This document shows, piece after piece, positions 49,641 to 60,435 of a DNA stretch of 64,000 nucleotides. Source of the stretch: Ceratothoa steindachneri (lineage: Eukaryota; Arthropoda; Malacostraca; Isopoda; Cymothoidae). Numbering within the stretch: position 1 is the stretch's first letter; the number at the start of each line of letters is the position of its first letter. Below the pieces are notes generated by a model. It searched no databases. It worked only from the letters and a program-made list of their open reading frames with translations, and had not been told where the DNA came from. Position numbers and translations under genes: made by a program. The DNA lies in NCBI GenBank assembly GCA_963969495.1, contig OZ018335.1:87950440-88014439 (forward strand). The letters run 5' to 3'.

Positions 49641-50331
49641 CATTCATAATCCCTTTCGGCAAATACTCAAGATCACTCACTCCACACACATTTTCATCAT
49701 TCGTACCAGGATACCTTGACATCAAATCAGCCACTCCATTCCGTTCACCAGGCACATACTCAATCACATAGTCAAAGTCACTCAAATCTTCCAAAGTCCT
49801 TGCAATCCTACTATCAGCCCACTTCATACGCTGCAGATACACAAGAGGTTGATGATCTGTTTTGATCACAAACCTCACACCATACAAAAACGGACGCAAC
49901 ACTTTCAAACAATATCTTATCACAGCCAACTCTTGTTCCACAGTCGAATACTTTCGCTCTGCCATATTCATAGTCTTGGATACATACCCAATTATTCGCC
50001 TGACATTCTCTCCATTCAAACGCTGCTCTTGCATCAGAAAACCTCCCATACAATACCCACTTGCATCTGTATACAATTCAAGCATTTTAGCATTCACACT
50101 ATAATCTGGATACACCAATTCAACATCTTCAGCCGCTGCCTCTTTCAGTTTCTCATACGCCTCATTCATCTTATCATTCCACCTGACAACCGTACTACCT
50201 TTCTTGCCCATCCACTCAATCAGAGGCTTACTCACACCAGAACAATCACGTATAAACTTCCGTTGGAACACAATCAAACGCCAAAGCGACTTCAGTTGCT
50301 TCACAGTCACCGGTTTAGGAAATATTTGCAC
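49641..50331 (-). pseudogene. RT thumb and RNase H of gypsy element D
   Basis: First part of the open 407-codon frame. The RT thumb shows TVKQLKSLWRLIVFQRKFI. RNase H follows with MLELYTDASGYCMGGFLMQ (first Asp), SKTMNMAERKYSTVEQELA (Glu), VIKTDHQPLVYLQ (Asp) and VPGERNGVADLMSRYPG at the end. It continues without a stop into the OTU segment. The first 150 bp upstream (50331-50478) are frameshifted. Confidence 0.88.
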
Positions 50332-50477
50332 CTTCTCGACATCTTCGGCGACTTTTGTAACCCATTCTCACTCACCATATGCCCAAGGAATTCCACTTCT
50401 TTCGCAAACCATTCACACTTCGCCACTTTCACCTTCACACCAACACTCCAATGTTCTCAACACATCATTCACCAATC

Positions 50478-50740
50478 TCATATGCTCCTCAAAAGTCTCA
50501 GTATAATCAAAATATCATCTATAAATGCAATCACATTCTTACTTGCAAACTTACTCAACACAACATTCATTGCCCGCTGGAAGGCTCCGGGAGCATTAGC
50601 CAACCCAAAGCTGAGGTTCCGGAACTGGTAATGCCTCTTTGTGGAAGAGAAGGCAGTTACTGGCTGGCTCTCCTCAGCAATGGGCATCTGGTAATACCCC
50701 TGTACCAGATCCAGCTTCGTAAACCACTCCATTCTCTTCT
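50478..50740 (-). pseudogene. RT palm of gypsy element D
   Basis: RMEWFTKLDLVQGYYQMPIA (first palm Asp), then FRNLSFGLANAPGAFQRAMN and NVIAFIDDILII (catalytic FIDD). The N-terminal RT (fingers), the gag end and anything between them are missing: at about 50735 the capsid frame (FDDESDLEE) jumps to this segment. It ends in a frameshift near 50480. Confidence 0.88.
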
Positions 50741-51846
50741 AGATCGCTTTCATCATCAAATCATCCATCTTCCAACAGCTCCAACACATCCTCCCACATC
50801 AACCGTTCACCTGTCAGACTCATTCTCTCCTTTCTCTTTCCACTCAGCCATTCACTCACTTTTCACAGGATTGTGTCCAGAAACTTCCTCATCAGTGGTT
50901 TACATTCATTTACATCATCATCACCATACCTCTTTCTCGCCATACTCTCAAGCCTATGTGCATACATGTTCACACTTTCACTCTTCCCCATTCGAGCCTT
51001 CTCAAATTCATTCACCCTTTTATACTTCACACTCTTTCATTCGTTTCACCTGCCCAATCAATCTCTCCTTCACCACATCGTACCTCGGTTCTCCCACACT
51101 TGCAATCATGCGGAAAAACTCCAATACTTTTCCCTCCAAACATTCCCCCCCAAACATTCATCCAGTATCCCTTATTCTCCGGGTACTTGAGCTTACAATA
51201 TCGCTCAAATTCCCCGAAGAATTCTTCCACACTTTTCCCACCGTGTAACCTAAATCTATCTATCTTTGGCACTTTCCTTATCAAAATACCCTTTCCCACA
51301 TTCACTTCACTCTCACTTGAGCTGCCTTCACTCTCACTCATTAATCATACCATCACTCTCTTCTTCATCCGAGTACAATGAGTCTACACTCTTGCCTCTT
51401 ACCTTCCTATCCTTTCCCTTTGCACCACTCTTCCTTCTTCTCTTGCGTTCAACTCTCTTCCATTCTCCGTCCTTCCTATCACTCATAATCACCCTATCCT
51501 CTCTAGACTCGCACACACTCCCATTGATCCCATTAGTCTTATCCCCTTCAGTCGGAGCAGGGGTCAAGGTTGAGGGTCCTGGGGGCGGTCCTGACCCCTT
51601 CATCATGTCATACAAGTCTTGCATCCATTGGTCAGTCTGATCCTGTCGGTCTCCCATTTCCTTCTTCATCCTATCAGTCTTTTCATTCATTCCATTCTTC
51701 ATTCCCTCAATCATTCCCCGCAACATTTCACACTCCTCTTCTTTCTTCCTCAACTCCAGTCTCAATCGCACTACTTCTTCATTCAAAGTTTCAGCTACAG
51801 CCATTGTTCCCAAGTTAGTAAAAAGATAGGAGGAGGGAAAAATCAA
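50741..51846 (-). pseudogene. Gag of gypsy element D
   Basis: The frame 51846-51334 (internal start MAVAETLNEEV, 51804) has a coiled-coil-like N-terminus (LRLELRKKEEECEMLRG), a Pro/Gly-rich stretch and a Lys/Arg-rich segment, and ends in an acidic run. The frame 51341-51027 continues with KVPKIDRFRLHGGKSVEEFF and FERYCKLKYPENKGYW, a retrotransposon capsid. More capsid codons can be followed in other frames to about 50740 (RMSLTGEWLMWEDVLELLED). No zinc knuckle is seen, probably because of the deletion. Confidence 0.75.
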
Positions 51847-51920
51847 TCAAACTACTTGTCACTCTAATTGGGTATGGACTGCAATCCAATCCCGTTACGC
51901 TCCCATTTTCGAAGTCTCGT

Positions 51921-51938
51921 GTCCCTATTCGGGCGGCA
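51921..51938 (-). other. primer binding site, tRNA-Lys-like
   Basis: Minus-strand tgccgcccgaatagggac starts two bases after the LTR end (tgtagcgg on plus). It agrees with the tRNA-Lys primer site known from retroviruses at 16 of 18 positions, by memory of that site. Confidence 0.65.
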
Positions 51939-51940
51939 AA

Positions 51941-52480
51941 TGTAGCGGACCGAAAATCTAGACTAACCCCCAATCGATCCAACCCGCTTCCTACACTAAT
52001 CCGGATGTGAGAAATCGAAGGAGAATGAAACGGATTGTATATACAGTCCCTTTACTTACAAAAAAAATGTACAATGATAATTACAATAATATAATTATAA
52101 TTTATATTTACAAACAAAAATAAATAATCACCGGTGTACATACAAAATAAATAGTCTTTTCAAATTAATCTTCTTCAACTGAAAACTTAATAAAATATGA
52201 CAGGCTATACAATAAGGTCCACACTATACAACAAGGTCCACACTATACAATAAGGTCCACACTATACAATAAGGTCCACACAACAAATCATAACGACAAC
52301 ACCTGAACAAGAAGAGGCATATGCATATGACTTGAAGGCTGGGGTGGTGGTGGAAATAGTTGGCGTCTAATAAGAAGGGCAAAGGCTCGTCAGCCAATAC
52401 AGGTAATGCCCTCCATTTCAGATCTGGTCTGGGCAGATCACTTGCCTTGAGGATTTCTCTCGCAGTCCGCTGAAGCTTCA
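51941..52480 (-). repeat. 5' LTR of gypsy element D
   Basis: The inner end is fixed by the primer site (ccgctaca on the minus strand). The outer end is not certain; a TACA at about 52399-52402 or a point near 52490 are candidates. No second LTR is available for comparison. Confidence 0.6.
52206..52281. repeat. 19-bp tandem repeat, 4 units, in LTR of D
   Basis: tatacaataaggtccacac is repeated four times with one substitution (aca for ata in unit 2). Confidence 0.95.
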
Positions 52481-52489
52481 CTCTTTGAA

Positions 52490-53464
52490 GATACCGGATG
52501 TGATACTAGAAAGAGCCAGAGAAATTTTGGTATAGCGTTTTCCAAGAAAAATCTGGTGATGGACTTTGCTATCTCTTGTTAAAATGAATTTTGGGCCTAT
52601 TAGTATTTTTATTAACAAACCAATCTTACCTTGGGTAATATCCCAATGCGCCGAACTAATAATTATTTCTATATTTATTTATATATATATATTAGGATAC
52701 TCCTAACTTTCAAAATTATATAAAATATATCTCTGAAAAGAGAATACAATCGGTTATTATTTTTATTCAAAATAAAAAATTGGAAGGCAAATTATACCCA
52801 CACACTCACACAGGGGTAGGGAAACATATATGTAAAGGGGGGTGGGAGAATGGCCCTACAGACACACATACACCGCTCCCCCACACCCTCAAACATCTCT
52901 CTCTCTTTCAAATGAGAACATATTTAATACCCTCAGTCTATCTTCATATTCAAGGTGCTTTAGGGAAGGTATTATTTTTGTTACCTTCCTTTGTACTGAC
53001 TCTAGCAAGTTGATATGTGTAAAATGTGGTGACCATGCTTATATACAGTACTCTAAATATGGCTTAACATACGAGTTGTAGAATTTAAGGATAACCTCTT
53101 TAGATAACATTCCTCTTAATGTATCCTAGCACCTTATTTGCTCTATTTTTTGCTTCAATACAGTGCTTTGAAAACTTGTGACCTATCAACTACTACGCCT
53201 AAGTCCTTCTCATCCTCAAGTGAATCGCTAATAAACTTTAAAAAAAAATATAGAAAATACCCCCAAAATCCTACTTTTTACCTGTCTTTAGAAACACTAA
53301 AGAAAGTTGTGAAAATAAATGGTTCTGATTGGTCAATGCCAGGGAGCTGATTGGCCAATGGGATAGCTGAAAAAAATAAAAACAATAGCAAAGAAATGTC
53401 ATTTTATGAAGAAACACAATCACCATTATTATTAAGTTTACTAAGATCAACATGAGGGAGGCTA
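52490..53464. other. stretch without recognised gene
   Basis: Positions 52900-53220 contain phrases such as cctaagtccttctcatcctc that I associate with CR1-related non-coding repeats in other animals, but I could not place them on an element. Otherwise nothing was seen. Confidence 0.3.
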
Positions 53465-54757
53465 ACTACAATTTCAAATCATCAGCAAACAAAATGAATT
53501 TGCTGATCATACTGGCACAAACATTATTAATAAAGATTAGGAAAAGAACAGGACCCCCCACTAGTAACATCAACTGATTTGCTGGAAGAACCCTGGACTA
53601 CTACCTTCTAACTTCTGTCAGTTAAAAAAATCACTGAACCATCCAAGCAATGGATTACAAATACCAAGTTGAGAAAGTTTGATGTTGAGCAATCTATGAT
53701 TAACCACATCAAAGGCTTTACTATAGTCAAAGTAAAGAACATAAACCAATTCACCAAGGTCCACATTTTTGCTAACATAGGTTAACGTGGAAGCTAAAGT
53801 ATAAACAGGAAAAGTAGAGTTTGCCTCCAAATAATCAAACAATTTAGAAACTATGACCCTTTCCAACATTTTACTACAATTAGACATCATACTAATAGGT
53901 CTATAGTTGGAAGTATTGAAATGAATACAGCTCTTGAATAAATGGAGAACAAGAGCAACCTCCCAAAGAGAAGGAACAGTCATTGAAGAAAGGCTTTTAC
54001 TATACAGAAGAAACAAGGGATAACTTAGAACTGTAGTACAGTTTTTCAAAACAGTTGAAGGAATATTGTCAGGGCCACAGTTTGGGGAATTTTTTAACAT
54101 TTTTAAATAATTTAGCACATCAATAACCGTAAGATCATCAAACATTAGCTTAGAAATAGAATACTGGTGAGGAAAAGGATTTAAGGGCGCTTCCCCCACA
54201 AAAACTGCTGAAAAATAGTCAGCCATATGTTTAGCCACTAAACTGCTGTTATACACCCAGGAACCATCAATGATCAAAGGCCCCACAGCAGGCTTGTTAG
54301 TCATTTTTGTTCCTTGAGTAACTATGAAGTCTTTTAGAATCATTATGCTGACCTAGAGATTCTTTGTAGTTAGAAACCACACTAATAATATCTTATTTAG
54401 AGCGAATATTAAGTTTGTGAAAGTCAATCTATGCTTCAACAGTTAGAGGAGATTTTGACTGAAATGACTCCACAAAGTCTTATACCAACTCCAGGCAATA
54501 GACTTCTGCCTAGAGGTTGCCATTGACAACTTCCCAGACCAAGGAGGCTTAAGTCTCTTCAATTGTTTATAGAGTACAAAATAAGAAGTAGTGGTGGACA
54601 AAAGATTTGTATAACTGTTCAATGTTACAACCATGGAATACCTGATCCCAGTTGAAAGTAGAGAGATAATCACTCATTAAAGAGAACTTGGCCCAAAACC
54701 AATCAAAATGATGTTCCTGAAGAATTTGCTGTATAGGAAACTACAGAACACCTAAAC
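53465..54757 (-). pseudogene. LINE reverse transcriptase, 3'-truncated
   Basis: The 54343-53618 frame (241 codons) has LKNSPNCGPDNIPSTVLKNC, STSNYRPISMMSNCSKMLER-like (as FNTSNYRPISMM) and VYVLYFDYSKAFDVVNHRLL (catalytic Asp). It breaks at GWFSDFFN. A shifted continuation reads SSSKSVDVTSGGPVLF and MISKFILFADDLKL, which is the catalytic pair near 53480, where similarity stops. Upstream to 54757 lie shifted linker codons starting GIKFRCSVV. Confidence 0.82.
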
Positions 54758-54761
54758 TTAA

Positions 54762-55621
54762 GGGGATAGCACATTTTTTCATTATTCACTTTTCAAATTC
54801 TTTCGTTCAAAATTCACATTTTTTGTTTTGTATATCATTTTATTGGAAATTTTATGCACTTTTTATGGTCTAATTATTTCTTTAGCAACATGAATAGAAC
54901 ATTGTGAAAATTAAGTTAATACAAAATTGTATACATTCCTGGAAATGTTTTAGATATTTAAAGTTAATTTGTAAAAAAAAAAATAACAAAACTACACCAT
55001 TGATTTTTCTATCATTTTATTGCAAATTTTATGCATTTTTTTAGTATATATTTTGTTTTAGCAACATGACTAGAACATAGTAAAAGTTATGATAATGCAA
55101 AATTTTATACATTTATGGAAATTCTCTGTAGATTTTTAAAGTTGATTTGTGTATAAAACACAAAACTATACCATGCGATTTTAAATATTTGCTAAAAAAA
55201 AATGGCGTCTGAGAACTGGTTTATATTTTTAGCATCATTTGAATATAGATTGAACTAAATTCCAGGGGATTCAGAACACCCCCTTTTCCAACTGAGAACA
55301 AAACCTATAGTTGACCTTGTCCAAAAAATATATGTTTTAGTCCACCATTAACACAAAATTTCATGGAACTAAAGAAAACTGATTTCAAATGATAACTAAA
55401 TCATATGTGCATCTTTGGCTTGTGAATTGAGTTTGAATGCTTAATTTTTAGTAATTCTATAGCCATTTATGGGGGGGGGGTTGAAAGAACCCCCTGTATC
55501 TCAAAAACGGCACTGTAAGTTATTATGATTTTGGCAGGAATAAAAGGGGCTTTTAATGAGCTTTAATTTCATATATAATAATCTAACATAGTAAAAAGTT
55601 GAAAAATAATGTGGTATTCCC
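54762..55621. mobile_element. TTAA-flanked non-coding element (piggyBac-type target)
   Basis: TTAA is present at both ends (54758-54761 and 55622-55625). The imperfect inverted ends are ggggatagcacattttt and, read inward from the right, gggaataccacattattttt. Removing the element and one TTAA rejoins the LINE codons as DHAGIKFRCS. It has no coding capacity. TTAA targets are typical of piggyBac-type elements, but the ends differ from the classical CCC start, so the class is inferred. Confidence 0.8.
54832..55177. repeat. tandem duplication of about 180 bp
   Basis: Unit 1 (from 54832) and unit 2 (from 55011) both run atcattttattg-n-aaattttatgca, agcaacatga-tagaaca and acaaaactacaccat/actataccat. 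They are diverged and lie inside the TTAA element. Confidence 0.85.
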
Positions 55622-55625
55622 TTAA

Positions 55626-56273
55626 TACCCGCATGATCACAATCAGGAAGAGGGTTCAAACATGATAATTCAAAGATTTTATTATAGGAAATGTAAACCA
55701 GATCAAGAATGTGATTAGAATGAATGAAAGTGTGAAAAGTAACTCACTGGGTAAAGCCGAGAGAGTTAAAGAGATCAAGAAAAGAGAGGATGAGGAGAGA
55801 ATATGAGGCAGGAACCAAACCAGACCAGTCAATTTCAGGCAAGTTGGAATCACACATTAAGATTAAATCTTTACCTGAACAAAAAGATTCTAAGAAAGTA
55901 ACCTAGCATTTTCATACAATGAATAACTAGGTGGTCTATATACCACTATAACATAAACTTTAAAGCTTGGTAAAAAAACACAACGGATATTAAGGTAACT
56001 ATTAAATATCTGGTGTATTTTAAAGAAATTATTGACATACAACCCAACTCCATGCTTAGGCAGATTGGAAGGAGAATCATTTCTGTAAAAAGTATATCCC
56101 AGGATATTAACAACTGAAAAGGAAGTAGCAGAAGTAAGCCAGGTCTCGGTCATCTCAACAATCCCCAAACCAAAATTAGAATGACTAGAAACAAAGTTAG
56201 CTTTATTAAGTAAACAATTTAAATTACATAACCAAAATAGAACAGAAACAGAATTGGACAAAACTACATTCAT
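55626..56273 (-). pseudogene. LINE endonuclease remnant
   Basis: The frame from 56273 carries SHSNFGLGIVEMTETWLTSAT (the catalytic TE of APE endonucleases), VGLYVNNFFKIHQ and VIVVYRPPSYSLYENARLL (YRPP). A shifted continuation has CDSNLPEIDWSGLVPASYS (a GDFN-like motif with Ser for Phe) and ILDLVYIS, then LNPLPDCDHAGIK at the SDH-like position. Frameshifted, not functional. Confidence 0.8.
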
Positions 56274-56299
56274 GCTTAAAAATTTTCCACCTGAGCATG

Positions 56300-57181
56300 A
56301 ATAGATCCACCAGGAGTGAGACTACCTGGGGAGAGAATTAGGTGTGAAGTCACACTAGCTGAAGGTAAAACAGAAGAGGCCAAAGGCATAGCAACAGTAA
56401 CACTATTACCGCTCCTACTCATTGAAGCAGTCCTCCTCTTTTTTCATAACCTCTGTCTCTGCTTATATGTGAGGTCCCTTTTTAAGTATACTGAGGAGAA
56501 TCTAGAACCTGATAACTTTTTAGAGTTGGACAAAACCTGGTTATGATGGTTATCATTGATAATTTTGGCATAAAATAAATTACTTCTAATATGGATGACA
56601 TCAGTAACTAATATATTGGGGATATCAGGGCACAAGAAAGAGGATACTTCTTTAAAATACTTTGATTTCTCTTGTCTCCTTAATGGCCACCAATACTTCT
56701 TCTTTGGAATCGGAAGATCCAGTGCCTGTGGCTACAGCAGGCCGCAAATCCTGCACATGCAGCCAAGCCCACAAGCTGGGACACAAGGTCATCCTAGTTA
56801 CCTTGGGCAGACAAGGCAGCAAACTTAGCACTAAGCTCAGTCAAAGAATCGCTGAGTGACTTTACTAAGTCCCTATAATAACCCCCAGGACAGCACAGGG
56901 GAGCAGACTCACACTTTGGACATATAAAATGTATATTCTTACCTCTGTGATGTATAATCTTCCTAACCAGCACAGGAGACAATTTTGTTACAAGTACCAC
57001 AAGCTATATCTTCTTCATCAAGGCCAAACTTACAGCAAGTGGTGCACAGGAAGGAAGAATCAGCCTCCAGCATGGAGTAAGCAATCTGCTTACTCTTAGC
57101 ACTATGACCCGCTATCGCAAGGAAGGCAATGCAGAAGAAACAGTACAGGTAGATGAAACTAAATTGAATGAGAAGAAACAA
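56300..57181 (-). pseudogene. LINE ORF1 remnant with Cys-rich motif
   Basis: The frame 57181-56963 has FLCTTCCKFGLDEEDIACGT-CNKIVSCAG, a PHD/zinc-finger-like Cys arrangement seen in CR1-type ORF1. A shifted part holds VTDVIHIRSNLFYAKII, SSVYLKRDLTYKQRQRLWKK and a Ser/Pro-rich tail, the usual ORF1 C-terminus. It precedes EN by about 30 bp. Broken. Confidence 0.6.
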
Positions 57182-57185
57182 AGTA

Positions 57186-57829
57186 CATAAATGTAAACAA
57201 ACCTTAGGACAGGATAAACCACCTGTTACTTGGTTTCATTGACACAATAAACTGAAAAACTACTACCCACATAAATAAAATATATACAAAAATACTAATT
57301 AAACTAGAACTAGGGGAGTAAATCAAGGGGATGTAAAGTAGAGTATCACAGATACAAAATCTGAAAAGCTATAAAAAATAAAAAAACAAAAAAAATACAA
57401 GCAAAGATGAAATATATATACATGTTTATGGTTTTAATCTGCAAAAGGGAGTCCTTGTTGATAATGTCATTTGGCACTCATTATTTTTTTACATCTGTCT
57501 CATGTTTCCCCTCTTTCTCTATCTTCAAGCTTGGGGATATCTAGTTTTGGTAAACCTTGTGATACAAACCTCGGTCGCTTTCCTGCTCGCGAGTCTCCTT
57601 GTTCCCATAATATTTTGCCCATTTCCCAATATGTTTCACCTAACTGTCTCATTAACTGTCATTTTACTACTTATTCCTGAGGGTGAGTAAGGGGGTATGT
57701 GGGGGGCTATGCCCCCCACATAAGCTCCTTTTTCCCCCTTTTTTTTATACTTATAATCCCTTACCGGAAATAGCTGGATGAGAATATGAGGTTGACTCAC
57801 AACTATAGACGGAAGTGGCCCATCCTCAT
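57186..57829. other. stretch without recognised gene, with hairpin
   Basis: A perfect 12-bp inverted repeat (tatgtggggggc / gccccccacata) with a 3-base loop lies at 57696-57722, followed by a T-rich run. No gene was recognised. Confidence 0.4.
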
Positions 57830-58720
57830 ATCATTGGATGTGGTTTGGCTACAAAAAATTGGGTCAAATGACATATATTTATTAGAAAAGGTAGAAAGGT
57901 ATAGATAAAACTCGGGTCAAAGTTCAGGCCAATACCATGAGTAACTCTAACCACATTCAGTATAGTAATTGCATTTCCCTATTGAACAGCAATACTTAGT
58001 CTCTTCTTGAACCATCCAGCCTTACTAGGGTCACCAGTAGTTTGGCTGAGAAGAGAACCTATTTCTTTAATAACTCTTTCACTTGAAGGACCAAAGACCC
58101 CACTAGTTTTGATGGCTATTGGCTCAAACAGAAACCTCTCAGTCAGGGCAAAATACTTTATTCTTTTTTAATTTTCTGTAGCTAAAGCTACAGAGACAGC
58201 TGACCTGTTAATAATATGCTCAGAATAAGTATGGACACATGTCACATACCAACACAGACTCTTTCCATTCCTAAAAGGAAACATTAGTTATCCTATCTGG
58301 ATGCTTACCATTTTCTTGGTCAAGTCCAACTGGCTCCAAAACAGCTGTCAATCCTGCTCTTTTCAGGGTTTGGCATACTATGTCATTGAGGGCAGTGTCT
58401 ATGTATCTTTCCAGCAACCAGCTGACAGGACAAGAGGTGCAGACCTAGAGAATCAACACCAGATCCACATTTACACATAAATTGGCACACCCATCCTCAA
58501 AGCTATGGCCACTCTAACGGTTTTCGGGTACCACTGAGTTTCCAAAGATGAGACATGGATGGCTGACAAACATAGCCACTATCAGGATGCCCCATGGCTA
58601 GCAGACATGCTCTTTTTTTTACTTTTATCCTATTTCCCACTTATACATATAGAAAAAACAACAAAAAAAGGCCTACTCCTATCATGTTACTCTTTCTCTT
58701 TTTTCCCTCTATCTACATAT
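57830..58720 (-). pseudogene. C-terminal nuclease-like module of retroelement E
   Basis: The minus-strand reading, with breaks, includes RNGKSLCWYVTCVHTYSEHI, then FLFEPIAIKTSGVFGPSSER, TTGDPSKAGWFKKRLSIAVQ and GNAITILNVV. A Cys/His-containing segment lies upstream. I recognise this arrangement (RGKSLVWD-n-VPIAVETLG-n-RLSIAVQRGNA) from the C-terminal part of an invertebrate RT-bearing retroelement protein. The acidic residue expected after W (WD) is Y. It is decayed and belongs with 62900-63720. Confidence 0.6.
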
Positions 58721-59339
58721 AAGGACCTGGCAGCTACCTCATGCGTAAGAAGAGAGGCTTTGGAACCTCTATAAACAACGCCAATCGACGCTCACTGGTT
58801 GCGAGAGACTAGGACTAGAGGTGTCCTAGGCGTTGGGGTACGATGAATGGGATGAGGGTAGTGCCCCGTTAACCCCTTCCCTAGCGCGTAATTATTGACT
58901 GTTCCCAGTGCCCGTTGACGGGTGCTTCTGTTAGCATTGGTCCGAGGTGACGGCCCTTTGTTCCCATGTTGGTTGCCAGGCCAATAAAAAGCCTTGAGTC
59001 GAGTTCCTTGGTGTGGCGGGATATCCATTGAACGCTACTCCGAGATCCTGGCCGTTGTGAAGGGAACTAGTAGGAGTTTAGTAAGGGGCATGCTTTGTTG
59101 TTGTTCACCTGGTGACAAATCGATGGCCCCTTCGGGGACCGTCTGTGCTGCTTGGTTGGGAGCCATGGCACGCCGAGGCTTGACGACTCAGTCAGACGAA
59201 CAGCAGCACATGGAGCGTGCCTTCTGGAAGACTCTGAAACGACTCCAATCAATAGGCGGGAGCGACTCACGCGGGGAGAACTCACCAACCCCTTTTTATA
59301 TATTGATTGGTCACAAATTTAAGAAATAGTGTGTTCAAA

Positions 59340-60435
59340 ATGGCAGGTAAGAAAGGTCCAGCAGCGCTAAAATTCACGTGTGCCACATGTAAGAAGGACA
59401 AGTGGTGCGTTGACTTCCCGGAAGGCTGCTATGCGAAATGCCACCCAGGCAGTGTATGCACCACTTGCATTTTAAAGAAGGAAGTGGAGGAAGTAGTCGC
59501 CTACTACAGGGAAAGAACTACAGACCTCGAACAGATAATCGAGAGGCTCAACGAGGAGCACTCCCACCAGATCCGCAGGCTCAAAGAGAAGTTAAATGAG
59601 CTCTCGAGTCCTGTGGCAAACACCACCTCTGCAGAGAGCCCGGGCCCGAATGTGGCAGAGACGCCAAAAGGAAAAAAGAAAAAAAAAGATGAAAAAGGGA
59701 AAGAAGAAAAGAGAGAAATAGAAGAAGTTAATGAAAAGGATGACAAGGGGGAAAAGATGATAGAGAAGAAGAAGAAGAATAAGAGGAAAAAGAAAAAAGA
59801 AAAGCCTGAAAAGACCATGACGGGGAAGAGAGAGAGGAATCGGAGAGCTTGCCTCCGAAAATAAAGAATCTGAGATCAGCAGGCAAATGTGCCAGGGTCA
59901 TCCTTGTGGGTGATTCCCAGGCACAGGACTAGCGGCCCGCCTTCGCACAAGCGTTAAGGTAAGCTGCCTGCCAGGATGTGGTAACCACCACATCAGAGTA
60001 GAGGCTGAGAAATCACAGATTTCTGAGAGCTCATTCGTTGCTCTTTTGGTCAGTGGAATTGACCTCTACCTGAGAGGAGGTAGGGTAGGCCCTACAGATA
60101 AAATCCTCCACACGGTCATGGGTGCCGTGGACGACTGTGGGCTGAAAACCCGCAAGCGCGTGGTGGTCGGGATGCTCCCGAGGAAAGGGCCAACCTGGAC
60201 CGCTCACTCGATGAATGTCTCTTTAAACCGGCGCCTGGCAGATTTGTGTACGGCAGAGGGGGTCTTTTTTGTGGACCCGTACCGCACCTTTTATGGTAGA
60301 AATGATCTCTACCAAAGGGATGGGGTACAGCTTTCCTTTAAAGGAAAGGCCTTTCTGTCGAACATGATCCAGGATGTCGTAGAGAGGACTGAAAGGAGTA
60401 TCCGGCCCAGAGTGAGGGCGGATGTATGCCAGTAG
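59340..60435 (+). pseudogene. CR1-like ORF1 (zinc finger, coiled coil, esterase)
   Basis: Starts MAGKKGPAALKFTCATCKKD (59340). A Cys/His cluster (CATC, CYAKCH, CTTC) is followed by a coiled coil (EEVVAYYRERTTDLEQIIERL) and a long Lys/Glu-rich run, ending in a stop at 59862. A shifted part reads VGDSQAQ (about 59908, the GDS box of SGNH esterases). Then 60046-60435 holds VSGIDLYLRGG, TRKRVVVGMLPRKGP and FVDPYRTFYG. DGVQLSFKGKAFL has Gln where the catalytic His of DGxH is expected. CR1-group ORF1 proteins are known to carry zinc-finger and esterase domains. Confidence 0.8.

Larger units (their letters stand above)
46530..52480 (-). mobile_element. gypsy element D with RT-RNase H-OTU-PR-IN order
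   Basis: Minus-strand LTR element. It has a 5' LTR from 51941 rightward, a primer site at 51921-51938 and Gag at 51846-50740. Then come RT, RNase H, an OTU domain, protease and integrase, followed by a partial integrase duplication at the 3' end. No 3' LTR was found; the element is cut off near 46520 where the I-like LINE begins. A deletion joins the capsid directly to the RT palm near 50735. See the entries below for each part. Confidence 0.8.
53465..57181 (-). mobile_element. minus-strand LINE (ORF1, EN, RT), split by TTAA element
   Basis: Collinear fragments of ORF1 with Cys-rich motif (57181-56300), EN (56273-55626) and RT (54757-53465). The EN/RT linker is interrupted by the insertion 54762-55621. 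The 3' part after the catalytic FADD is missing. The group is CR1/Jockey-like. Confidence 0.8.

Noticed and set aside
46889..51867. Many Ser/His/Thr-rich plus-strand frames
   Set aside because: They are antisense shadows of the minus-strand gypsy element D.
52900..53230. CR1-related non-coding repeat
   Set aside because: Resemblance to phrases remembered from other genomes only. No boundary or coding part could be shown.
59307..59339. Upstream start (59307) for the CR1-like ORF1
   Set aside because: The 11 extra codons are hydrophobic/AT-rich and precede MAGKKG, a more typical start at 59340.
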